DNA from: JACORV01 sp041484135
GTDB lineage: Bacteria > Gemmatimonadota > Gemmatimonadetes > Gemmatimonadales > JACORV01
Reading direction: 5' to 3'
DNA: 29,157 nt
Assembly (NCBI GenBank): GCA_041484135.1
Contig: JBGPHD010000020.1
Span: 1-29,157 of the forward strand
Position 1 is the first letter of the stretch. Every line of letters begins with the position of its first letter. Shown here one piece after another: positions 7,821 through 15,295 of this stretch. The position numbers and the translations under genes are program-made. The notes below the pieces were generated by a model. It was not told the origin of the DNA and did not search any database. It was given only the letters and a program-made list of their open reading frames with translations.

Positions 7821-8678
7821 TCACGCCGCGGTTTGTCCGTGATCCCCGGGCCACGTTCCCAATGGATGGAACGCGAGCAACCGGTCCCGATACGGGGTGA
7901 TGAATGCCTGACGGAACCGGCGCACCGCCGCCTCGAAGGGGAGACGGCGCCGGAATTCGCCGGCGGTGACGCCCAGCAGCGCGCGCAGGTGCCGCCCGAA
8001 ACTCTGCGGCGACGAGTACTCGAGCCGGTGCGCCACGTCGGCGATGCTGAGGCCGCCGCCCTTGAAGAGGTGCGCGGCATGCAGCAGGCGGGCGTGCGCC
8101 AGGTACACCTTGGGCGAGGGCAGCTGGGCGCGATGGAACCTGGACATGAGCGAGCTCGGGACCGCCTCCAGCCTGTCGGCCAGCTGCCACACGGTCCGGG
8201 TCTCCGGGGCGCGCCGCACCACCACCTCGAAGAAGAGGCGGCAATCCGGCGGCGCCTCGCGCAGGTCGAGGTCGAGCTCCGCCATCACGGCCGCCACGAC
8301 CGGCGAGCTCGGCTCGCGGAGCACGGCGCGCAGGCGGTGCCAGCCCGCCGGCACCGAGACGTCCACCACGGCCCGTACGCCCTGCGCCCCGAGCTGCAGG
8401 ATGCGGTCGTTGACGTCGTGGTCCGGGTGCGAGACGAGCGCCACGGCCGGGACGTGCGGGAACTCCCGGACGAATCGCGCCACCCGCGGCAGGTCCACCT
8501 CGGCGCAGCGATGCACGGAGAGGAACACCGCGTCCACCCGCCGACTGCGCGCCTGGCGCGCCGCTTCGTCGAGCGAATCCCCGTGCAGGGTGAGGAAAGA
8601 CCCGTCGAGCGCCGCCTCAACGCGCGAGCGCTCCGCGGGCATCAGGACCGTCGCCACCGTCGCCATCCCCACCCCCAT
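7821..8678 (-). CDS. AraC-family transcription regulator with receiver-like N-terminal domain
   Basis: A 285-residue DNA-binding protein. The C-terminal part (about 175-265) is an AraC-type double helix-turn-helix: LSIADVAHRLEYSSPQSFGR, then LLGVTAGEFRR. The N-terminal 110 residues look like a response-regulator receiver fold (alternating hydrophobic strands such as VDAVFLSVH and VPAVALVSH), but the residue after strand 3, where the phospho-accepting Asp sits, is Ser. It probably does not receive phosphate. The ATG at 8678 is preferred over the in-frame GTG at 8729 because GGGGAGGG lies 4 nt upstream of it. The gene is divergent from the SARP-type regulator, which may be a target or partner. 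Confidence 0.85.
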   Translation of the reverse strand: MGVGMATVATVLMPAERSRVEAALDGSFLTLHGDSLDEAARQARSRRVDAVFLSVHRCAEVDLPRVARFVREFPHVPAVALVSHPDHDVNDRILQLGAQGVRAVVDVSVPAGWHRLRAVLREPSSPVVAAVMAELDLDLREAPPDCRLFFEVVVRRAPETRTVWQLADRLEAVPSSLMSRFHRAQLPSPKVYLAHARLLHAAHLFKGGGLSIADVAHRLEYSSPQSFGRHLRALLGVTAGEFRRRLPFEAAVRRFRQAFITPYRDRLLAFHPLGTWPGDHGQTAA

Positions 8679-8682
8679 CGCA

Positions 8683-8690
8683 CCCTCCCC
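8683..8690 (-). promoter_or_regulatory. Shine-Dalgarno site that fixes the AraC-regulator start
   Basis: On the minus strand the sequence reads GGGGAGGG at 8690-8683, four bases before the ATG at 8678. This strong site favours the shorter 285-residue product. Confidence 0.7.
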
Positions 8691-8752
8691 GTTCCGGGTT
8701 CCGCGAGACAACGTAGCGGCCGGGGTCACCGCGCCATCACCGCGACGGCACC

Positions 8753-10696
8753 ATGAACCTCGCGCTCGCCGCTTTCGGCCCGCCGCAGCTCACCATGGAG
8801 GGCGGCCCCGCGCCCGCCGAGCTCACCTGGCGCAAGCACCTCGCCCTCCTCGTCTACCTCGCGCGCTCGCCCGGCGGCGCCCGCCGGCGCGACCACCTCG
8901 TCGGCCTGCTCTGGCCGGAGAAGGACGAGGCCAAGGCCCGCCACAGCCTGAACGAGGCGTGCCGCGCCATCCGAAAGACGTTAGGCGATGACGCGCTGGA
9001 GACCCGGGGGGACACGGTCGCCCTCGACCTCGCCCGGCTCGACGCCGACTGGGCCGACGTCGAGGCCGCGCTCGCCGCGCGGGACACGGCCCGCCTGGCG
9101 CGCCTCTGGCGCGGGGACTTCCTGGAGGGGTTCGGGATCCCGGACGCCACGCTCTTCGAGGACTGGCTCGCCGCCGAGCGGGCGCGGTGGCGCGGCGCGT
9201 TCCGCGACGCGCTGACCGCGGAGGCGGACCGCCTGATGCGGGTGGGCCGGCACTCCGAGGCGCTCGCCCTCGCCGCGCGCGTGCTCGCCGCCGACCCCTC
9301 GGCGGAAGCCGCGCTCAAGGTCGCCATGCTCGCCGAGGCCCTGGCCGGCGCGGCGCCGGGGGCGCTGGCCCGCTTCGACGCCTACGCGGCCGCGCTCCGT
9401 GCCGCGCACGATGCGGCGCCCGCGGCGGACCTCGCGGCCGTGGCGGAACGCATCCGGGCGGGGGGACGCCATCGCGCGGAACCCCAGAAGGACCGGCCGG
9501 CACCGATCGCGACGCCGCCCCTCTGCGGCCGGGAGCGGGTGCTCGCGGCGCTCGCCGCCAGGCTCGCGCCCACCGAGCCGCCACGCGCGACGGTCGTGCT
9601 GGTGGGCGGCGGACCGGGCTCCGGCAAGAGCCGGCTCCTCCGCGAAGTGGCCGAGCGCCGGCGGCTCGAGGGCGCGCGGCTCCTCCAGGTGACCTGCGTG
9701 GCCGCCGACACCACGGCTCCGGGCTCCGCGCTCGGCGCCCTCGTCCGGCGGGGACTCGCGGAGGCGACCGGGCTCGCCGCGGCCCCACCCGACGCCCTCG
9801 CGGTGCTCGCCGCGCTGGATCCGGAGATCGCGCGCCGGTATCCCGGCGCGGCCCCCCGTCCCGCCGACGGCGCCGCGGCGCTGGGACGGGCGGTCGGCGA
9901 GGCGATCCGCGCCGTCGCGGAAGAAGAGGGTCCCGTGATCGTCGCCCTCGACGACGCTCACCTCGCCGACCCCCTCTCGCTCGATGCGCTCGCCGCGCTG
10001 TTGCGCGCCGCGGAACTCGCTCCGGTCACCTTGCTCCTCGCCGCCCGCACCGACGGCGCCGTACCGCCGGAGCTCACCACCCTGCGCGGGCGCATCGGCC
10101 ACGACGTGCCCGGCTGCGAGGTCGCGGCGGCCCCGCTCTCCGACGAGGAAGTGGCCGAGCTGACACTGGCGCTCCTTCCCGCGTACGGGGACGACGAACG
10201 GGCCCGGCTGGTGCGGCGGTTGCGAAAGGAGGCGGGCGGCGTCCCCTTCTTCGTCGTCGAGATCCTGCGCGCGCTCGGGGGCGAAGGCGCCGGCGCGATG
10301 CTCTGGCCCGCCGCCGGCGCGACCACCGCGCATCCGCTGCCGTTCCCGGTCCCGGGCGCCGTCATCGCCGCGCTCACCCTGCGCATCTCCGCGCTCGGAC
10401 CGCTGCCGCGCGCCGCGCTCGTGGCCGCCGCGGTCGCCGGACCACGCGTGGAGCCGGCCGCGGTGGCGCGCCTCCTCGAGACCAGCGAGGCGGACGTGGA
10501 AACGCGCCTGCACGAGCTCGAGCGCGCGGGGTTCTTGCGCGACGACGGCGGTCCCTATCTCTTCGCGGCGGAGTTGGTGCGCGTCTTCGTCATGGCCGAG
10601 ATGCTCACCAGCGGAGAGCGCCGGCGGATGCAGGAGCGGCTCACCGCCGGCCTCGGAGACCAGCCGCGCCTGACGAGAATCACCCGCGACACTTGA
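8753..10696 (+). CDS. SARP/AfsR-type transcription regulator with BTAD and AAA ATPase domains
   Basis: A 647-residue regulator. Residues about 1-100 form an OmpR-like winged helix of the SARP type (ELTWRKHLALLVYLARSPGG, WPEKDEAKARHSLNEACRAI). Residues about 100-245 are the bacterial transcriptional activation domain, including DFLEGF and the helical repeats after it. An AAA/STAND-type ATPase module follows with CGRE at its start, Walker A GGGPGSGKS (near 285) and Walker B VIVALDDAH (near 395). The chain ends soon after the ATPase and winged-helix-like segment, with no long TPR sensor tail as seen in AfsR. The ATG at 8753 begins directly with the domain. It is divergent from the AraC-type regulator, and the M24-fold gene begins 34 nt downstream. 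Inducer and targets are unknown. Confidence 0.9.
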   Translation: MNLALAAFGPPQLTMEGGPAPAELTWRKHLALLVYLARSPGGARRRDHLVGLLWPEKDEAKARHSLNEACRAIRKTLGDDALETRGDTVALDLARLDADWADVEAALAARDTARLARLWRGDFLEGFGIPDATLFEDWLAAERARWRGAFRDALTAEADRLMRVGRHSEALALAARVLAADPSAEAALKVAMLAEALAGAAPGALARFDAYAAALRAAHDAAPAADLAAVAERIRAGGRHRAEPQKDRPAPIATPPLCGRERVLAALAARLAPTEPPRATVVLVGGGPGSGKSRLLREVAERRRLEGARLLQVTCVAADTTAPGSALGALVRRGLAEATGLAAAPPDALAVLAALDPEIARRYPGAAPRPADGAAALGRAVGEAIRAVAEEEGPVIVALDDAHLADPLSLDALAALLRAAELAPVTLLLAARTDGAVPPELTTLRGRIGHDVPGCEVAAAPLSDEEVAELTLALLPAYGDDERARLVRRLRKEAGGVPFFVVEILRALGGEGAGAMLWPAAGATTAHPLPFPVPGAVIAALTLRISALGPLPRAALVAAAVAGPRVEPAAVARLLETSEADVETRLHELERAGFLRDDGGPYLFAAELVRVFVMAEMLTSGERRRMQERLTAGLGDQPRLTRITRDT

Positions 10697-10730
10697 GGCA
10701 CCGCCGATCCAACCGCCTGGAGAGACGACG

Positions 10731-12116
10731 ATGACCACGACCCGCCGAGACTTCCTTGCCCGCACCACCCTGGCCGGCGCGGCCGCCGCGCTCCTCCCCG
10801 CGCGCGACGCCATCGGCGCCGTGCCGGACTGGTGGCGCCGGCCCGCCACCGATCCCGCGACCGGCCTCACGGACGCGCCCGACCGGCTCCCCATCGCGTG
10901 GTACCGCGCGTGCGTCGCGCGGCTCCAGGCCAAGCTCGGCGAGCAGGGGCTCGACGGCATCCTGCTGCGCGACCCGTGGAACATCGTGTACGTCTCCGGC
11001 TACTTCCACACCACCACGGAGCGGCCCGAGGCGCTCTTCGTCCCGCGCGAGGGTGAGCCGACCCTGTTCGTACCGGGGCTCGACCGCGACCTCGTCGCCA
11101 CCTGGTGGCTCCGGGACGCGGAGTTCTACTTCGACTACCCGCAGGCCGAGACCAACGCCGACCCGCGCACCGCGAGCGTGCTGGGCCCGAGCGGGACCAC
11201 CAACCTCTGGACCTGGATGTTGCGCGGCCTCGACCGCCGCGGCTTCGGCAGCCGGAGCATCGGCCTCGACTGGGAGCCCCCGCCCACGCAGGCGCGCGCG
11301 TTCCAGGAGACGCTCCCTTCCGCGCGGTTCACCCCGGCCCCGCAGATCACGCTCGGCATGCGGATGGTCAAGACGCCGGAGGAGATCGCGCTCACCCAGC
11401 GGGCGATCGACTACGCCGACCGCATGCTGGCCTTCTGCCGCGACTACGTCCTCCGTCACGGCACGCGGGCCACCGACTTCGAGGTGGGCCATGAGGCCGT
11501 GCGCTTCGGCACCGAGATGGTCCTGGCCAACATCCCGCACGACGGGCGGCCCTTCAGCGCCGCCGGCGTCTCCATCTCCTGCGGGTGCCGCACCGGGGTC
11601 GGCACGGCCTACCCGCACCCCAACCAGTTCTTCATGGCCCGCATCCAGCGGGGCCACGCGATCCAGTTCTCCGGCGTGATGGTCCGGGTCGGCGGGTACG
11701 GCGGCGAAGGGTATCGCGCGTGCCAGGTGCTGCCGGCGACCCCGGAGCAGCAGCGGATGTGGGACGTGCACACCGAGATGACCATCGCGCAGCGGGAGCA
11801 ATCGCGGCCCGGCATCGAGTGCCGCGAGGTGGCGAGCCGGGTGCTCGAGATCGCGCGGCGCGCCGGCATGGAGCAGTACGTCTATCACCGTCCCGCTCAC
11901 GGGGCGGGGATGGAGGGCCATCAGCCTCCGTACCTCTCCCTCGGCGACCCCACGGTGATCCAGGAAGGGATGATGTTCTCGAACGAGCCGGGGCTCTACA
12001 ACCCCCAGGGCGGGTACGGCTACAACCACTCGAACAACATCCTGATCACGGCCGGCGGCGCGACCCAGATGAACCGGACGCCGCTGACGCGCGAGTGGTG
12101 CTTCCTCAGGATCTAG
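10731..12116 (+). CDS. Tat-exported M24-fold protein (creatinase/aminopeptidase P superfamily) with altered metal site
   Basis: A 461-residue protein. The N-terminus TTTRRDFLARTTLAGAAAAL is a twin-arginine signal, so it is exported folded. An N-terminal creatinase-like domain (about 60-215) precedes the C-terminal pita-bread domain (about 220-461). The family uses Asp, Asp, His, Glu, Glu for two metals. Here His390 (PAHGAG) and Glu419 (SNEPGLY) are kept, while the other positions read Ser314, Glu326 and Ser434 by my alignment to PepP. Such loss is known in creatinase, a metal-free hydrolase of this fold, so the protein may be a hydrolase of another kind or not a peptidase. A Shine-Dalgarno site (GGAGAG, 10719-10724) supports the ATG at 10731. 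It may be co-transcribed with the SARP gene. Confidence 0.85.
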   Translation: MTTTRRDFLARTTLAGAAAALLPARDAIGAVPDWWRRPATDPATGLTDAPDRLPIAWYRACVARLQAKLGEQGLDGILLRDPWNIVYVSGYFHTTTERPEALFVPREGEPTLFVPGLDRDLVATWWLRDAEFYFDYPQAETNADPRTASVLGPSGTTNLWTWMLRGLDRRGFGSRSIGLDWEPPPTQARAFQETLPSARFTPAPQITLGMRMVKTPEEIALTQRAIDYADRMLAFCRDYVLRHGTRATDFEVGHEAVRFGTEMVLANIPHDGRPFSAAGVSISCGCRTGVGTAYPHPNQFFMARIQRGHAIQFSGVMVRVGGYGGEGYRACQVLPATPEQQRMWDVHTEMTIAQREQSRPGIECREVASRVLEIARRAGMEQYVYHRPAHGAGMEGHQPPYLSLGDPTVIQEGMMFSNEPGLYNPQGGYGYNHSNNILITAGGATQMNRTPLTREWCFLRI

Positions 12117-12134
12117 CGGACGCCGGCCGCCCGT

Positions 12135-12164
12135 TTGGGCCCGCGCGCCGCCGCCAGCTATATT
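12135..12164 (+). promoter_or_regulatory. Promoter of rnpB
   Basis: TTGGGC (12135-12140), an 18-nt spacer and TATATT (12159-12164). The expected start near 12171 coincides with the predicted first bases of RNase P RNA helix P1, which makes the call convincing. Confidence 0.7.
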
Positions 12165-12169
12165 GTCAT

Positions 12170-12533
12170 GGCGGAGCGCGGCGGTCGCGGGCCCTTCGGG
12201 ACCCGAGGAAAGTCCGAGCTCCCAGGGCAGGCTGCCAGGTAACGCCTGGGCGCCGCGAGGCGACGGACAGGGCCACAGAGAACAGACCGCCTGCCGCAAG
12301 GCAGGTAAGGGTGAAACGGTGGGGTAAGAGCCCACCGCGCGTCCGGTAACGGACGTGGCACGGCAACCCCCAGCCGGAGCAAGGCCAAATAGGCGGCGAG
12401 GTCCGGCCCGGACCGACCACACCGGAAGCTCGGTGAGCCGCGGGTAGGCTGCTTGAGGTGGCGGGCGACCGCCATCCCAGAGAGATGACCGTCCGGCCTT
12501 CGGGCCGAACAGAACTCGGCTTACGGCTCCGCC
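12170..12533 (+). ncRNA. rnpB: RNase P RNA, bacterial type A
   Basis: This is the catalytic RNA that trims the 5' leader of pre-tRNAs, working with the RnpA protein encoded at 18.3 kb. The diagnostic universal regions are present: GAGGAAAGTCCGAGCTC (near 12205-12221) for the 5' side of P4, ACAGAGAACAGACCGCC, AGGGTGAAACGGTG, the GGTAGGCTGCTTGAGG segment, AGAGAGATGACCGTC and finally ACAGAACTCGGCTTAC (12509-12524) for the 3' side of P4. The outer helix P1 pairs GGCGGAG (12170-12176) with CTCCGCC (12527-12533), which sets the ends to within a few bases. A promoter sits just upstream. Confidence 0.96.
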
Positions 12534-12564
12534 TTCGGCGCCGCGACGCGGGAGGATCCGCTTC

Positions 12565-12586
12565 GCGGCGCTGTCGCAAGCGCCGC
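12565..12586 (+). terminator. Possible terminator hairpin after rnpB
   Basis: GCGGCGCT, a 6-nt loop and AGCGCCGC form a perfect 8-bp stem about 30 nt past the RNase P RNA. No run of T follows, so it may be only a 3' processing barrier or a coincidence of GC-rich sequence. Confidence 0.35.
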
Positions 12587-12616
12587 CGGCGTCCTTCGCC
12601 TTGGAGGAGACATCCC

Positions 12617-13441
12617 TTGAAGCGCCGTCCGCACCTCCTGCTCGCCGGCCTCCTCGCCGCCTGCGCGGGACACGCCGCATCGCCCTCCGCGACCGCTCCC
12701 GCTCCCGCACGGCCGGCGGCGGCGGTGACCCGCGAACCCTCGGTGCTCCACTACACCGCCGGACCGGGACGCTACCACGAGGTCACCGCGCTCTCGCAGG
12801 ATCTGATGGGGCAGTCACAGACCTTCGACACGGACGTCTACTTCTCGACGGCCATGAGCCCGGCCGGCGCGAACCTCGGCGTCACTGTCACCGTGGACTC
12901 CATGTCGACGACCACACCCGGTGCCGTGGTGGGCAGCGTTCGCGGCCGGACCGTGAACCTCGTCTTCTCACCCACCGGACAGAACATCTCGATGGCGTCG
13001 GCCGATACGACGATAGCCATGCTGCAGATCGCCGATGGCCTGCGCGAGCTCCTGCCCCGCCTTCCTTCCGGGGCCATCACCGCCGGGGCCACCTGGACCG
13101 ACACCGTCACGCGGCAGGTGCCGGCGCCTGACGCCACGCTGACGATCACGTCGCAACGCCAGCACCGCGTGGTGGGCTGGGAGGATCACGACGGCGTGCG
13201 CGCGCTGCATCTCAGCACGACCAGCACCTATACGATGGCCGGGACGGGGCAGGCCCAGGGCCAGACGTTCCAGCTGACCGGCGCCGGGCACAACCAGGCC
13301 GAGCACTTCGTGTCGGCGGCTGGCGTCTACCTCGGCAGCGTCGTTGGCGACACCGCGGAGGTGAACGTGAACGTCGCCTCGGCCGGGATGCAGGTCACCG
13401 TCCATCGCACACAGCACTCGAGCCTGACACGACTTCCATGA
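12617..13441 (+). CDS. Predicted lipoprotein of unknown function
   Basis: I do not recognise a named family. The 274-residue product has a short basic start (KRRPH), a hydrophobic stretch and lipobox LAAC near residue 16, followed by an Ala/Pro/Thr-rich linker and a beta-rich body with many Thr, Ser and Val residues. It should be anchored in the envelope. The TTG start at 12617 is supported by GGAGGAG eight nt upstream (12603-12609). Its stop overlaps the start of the next gene (ATGA), so it is translationally coupled to the beta-barrel candidate downstream, and the two products probably work together. Confidence 0.75.
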   Translation: MKRRPHLLLAGLLAACAGHAASPSATAPAPARPAAAVTREPSVLHYTAGPGRYHEVTALSQDLMGQSQTFDTDVYFSTAMSPAGANLGVTVTVDSMSTTTPGAVVGSVRGRTVNLVFSPTGQNISMASADTTIAMLQIADGLRELLPRLPSGAITAGATWTDTVTRQVPAPDATLTITSQRQHRVVGWEDHDGVRALHLSTTSTYTMAGTGQAQGQTFQLTGAGHNQAEHFVSAAGVYLGSVVGDTAEVNVNVASAGMQVTVHRTQHSSLTRLP

Positions 13442-14292
13442 CGCCGGGGCGGGCGCTCGGGCGCGCCGCCTGGCTCATCCTCGCGGCGGTGGCCCTCCCC
13501 GGGGCCGCCGCCGCGCAGTTCTTCCCGGCGCAGCCCGCCGGGTATCTCATGACGATCGACGCCTCCGACGGCCGTGCGCTGTGGGTGAACCCGGCCGGCC
13601 TGGCCCGGCGCGCCGAGGCCAGCCTCGGCGTGGACCTGGCGATGGAACGTACCCCGGGGTCCACGCGCGTCAGCCAGTTCGGCGCGCTCCTGGCGAGCCG
13701 CAACCTCGCCTTCGGCTGGAGCCGCGACCGCCTCGCGAAGAGCGCGGCGCTCCCCGAGCGTGCCGCCGATGTCTACGCGCTCGGCCTGGGCCTGGGCGAC
13801 CCCGTCTTCTCCGCGGGCGTCGCCAAGCACTGGTACCGTGGGGACGCGCGCGCCTCCGCGTGGGACATCGGCGCCCGGGTCGCGCTCAGCGCGCGATTCG
13901 ACGTTTCCTTCGTCTGGCGCGACATCGGCTCCCCCATCGTGGCGGACACGCAGCTTCGGGAGACCTTGGTCCCCGCCGTCGCGGTCAACTTCCTCCGCGG
14001 CCGGTTGCGGGGCAGCGTCGAGTGGCACGTGGTGCGGGACGGATGGTCCACGAGCGAGATCCGCACCGGCTGGACCGTGAGCACCGGTGACCGGCTCGCC
14101 GTCACCCTCCGCACCGATCTCGCCCCGGGGCTGGGCACCCGGCGCGCCTCGCTGGCGGCGCAGTGGAGCCTCGCGCGGTCGCGCGCCACGCTGTTCGCCT
14201 CCGACAACGCCGTGGGCCCCGGCCAGACCTACGGCGGCGGCCTGCTGCTGGTGAGCAGCGGCCCGGGGCCGGCCCGCCGGCCTCGGCGTTAG
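13438..14292 (+). CDS. Predicted secreted outer-membrane beta-barrel-like protein
   Basis: A 284-residue protein with a clear signal peptide (cleavage likely after PGAAAAQ). The segment DGRALWVNPAGLARRAEASLGVDL, in pieces ALWVNPAGLA and EASLGVDL, resembles the N-terminus of PorV/UPF0164-type barrels, where NPAGLA marks the first strands. Alternating strands with aromatic and charged residues continue to the end (for example RLAVTLRTDLAPG and ASLAAQWSLARS). The ATG overlaps the lipoprotein stop. No exact family can be named, and the barrel is an inference from pattern only. mtgA begins 12 nt after its stop, so all three may share a transcript. Confidence 0.7.
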   Translation: MTPGRALGRAAWLILAAVALPGAAAAQFFPAQPAGYLMTIDASDGRALWVNPAGLARRAEASLGVDLAMERTPGSTRVSQFGALLASRNLAFGWSRDRLAKSAALPERAADVYALGLGLGDPVFSAGVAKHWYRGDARASAWDIGARVALSARFDVSFVWRDIGSPIVADTQLRETLVPAVAVNFLRGRLRGSVEWHVVRDGWSTSEIRTGWTVSTGDRLAVTLRTDLAPGLGTRRASLAAQWSLARSRATLFASDNAVGPGQTYGGGLLLVSSGPGPARRPRR

Positions 14293-14304
14293 GCGGAGCG
14301 CGGC

Positions 14305-15210
14305 GTGGGCAGGATCGGCCGCACGGTCCGCGGCATCGTGCTCTGGGGCGCCGGCGCCGCGCTGGCGCTCATCCTGTGGCTCGGCTTCGTGTGGCCCCCG
14401 CCGTCCTGGTGGCGCACCCATTGGCCCGCGGAGACCGCCTTCATGCGGATGCGGGCGCAGCAGCTCGCGGCCACGCGCGACACCACCCCGCGCCGCTACG
14501 TCGCGGTGCCCCTGGACTCCATCAGCGACTGGATCGGGAAGGCGGCGACGGCGGGCGAGGATGACGCCTTCTACACCCACCACGGCATCGACTATCACGC
14601 CCTGCGTGACGCGCTCGGCTACCGCCGCGCGGCGTTCTCCTGGACCGACGCGCGCGACCGCGCGGAGCTGATGCGGGCCATCGGGCGGGCCCGGGAGCGG
14701 CGGGACCGGCTCCGCGGCGCGAGCACCATCACCCAGCAGCTGGCGAAGAACCTCTACCTTTCTCCGTCGCGCAATCCGCTCCGCAAGGTCAAGGAAGCGG
14801 TGATCGCGTACCGGCTCGAGTGGGCACTCTCCAAGGCGCGGATCCTGGCGCTCTATCTCAACGTGGCGGAGTTCGGGCCGAACCTGTGGGGCGTGGAGGC
14901 GGCGAGCCGGCGCTACTTCGGGCGCGGGGCGGCGGTGCTCTCGATGGACCAGTCGGCGCTCCTCGTCGCGACGCTGCCCCATCCCCTCACCTCGAACCCC
15001 TCCTACCGCGCGGGCCGCACCTATGCGCGGCAGCAGCTCATCCTGCGCAAGATGCGCGGCGAGCGCGTGGAGGTGCCGACGGAGACCGCCGAGGACTCGG
15101 TGCCCGCGACGCTGCCGCCCGTCCCCGACAAGACCGCGCCGCTCGATCCCACGTCCCGCGACTCGACGGCGCGTCCGGATACCACCGCCCGGCGCGATAC
15201 CATTCGTTAG
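14305..15210 (+). CDS. mtgA: Monofunctional peptidoglycan glycosyltransferase
   Basis: A GT51 enzyme that polymerises lipid II into glycan strands at the inner membrane. The 301-residue protein has one N-terminal membrane helix (about 10-30), the catalytic motif GEDDAFYTHHG with Glu85, RGASTITQQLAKNLYLS (near 137-153) and ALYLNVAEFG. No transpeptidase domain is present. Between the first two motifs it carries about 22 more residues than E. coli MtgA (roughly 104-126, Arg-rich). The C-terminus is a Thr/Asp/Ser/Pro-rich tail. The start is GTG at 14305. The last codons end in CGTTAGGC, a motif repeated elsewhere in this half of the window. The gene is convergent with dnaN. Confidence 0.9.
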   Translation: MGRIGRTVRGIVLWGAGAALALILWLGFVWPPPSWWRTHWPAETAFMRMRAQQLAATRDTTPRRYVAVPLDSISDWIGKAATAGEDDAFYTHHGIDYHALRDALGYRRAAFSWTDARDRAELMRAIGRARERRDRLRGASTITQQLAKNLYLSPSRNPLRKVKEAVIAYRLEWALSKARILALYLNVAEFGPNLWGVEAASRRYFGRGAAVLSMDQSALLVATLPHPLTSNPSYRAGRTYARQQLILRKMRGERVEVPTETAEDSVPATLPPVPDKTAPLDPTSRDSTARPDTTARRDTIR

Positions 15211-15225
15211 GCCCGCGAACGATTC

Positions 15226-15255
15226 GGCCGCCGTGCCCCGAACGACACGACGGCC
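15226..15255. terminator. Hairpin between convergent mtgA and dnaN
   Basis: GGCCGCCGTG, a 10-nt loop and CACGACGGCC pair over 10 positions with one mismatch. It lies in the 85-nt gap between two stop codons and could serve both strands. No U-tract follows on either side. Confidence 0.45.
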
Positions 15256-15295
15256 ACCCACCGTCCCGCACGTTAGGCCTGCTACACCCTACACG

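Noticed and set aside
8711..8716. TACGTT on the minus strand as the AraC-regulator -10 box
   Set aside because: The hexamer matches the dnaA -10, but no acceptable -35 box lies 16-19 nt upstream, so I did not call a promoter.
8679..8729. Longer AraC-regulator product starting at GTG 8729
   Set aside because: The internal ATG at 8678 has a strong ribosome-binding site, while the added 17 residues look non-conserved.
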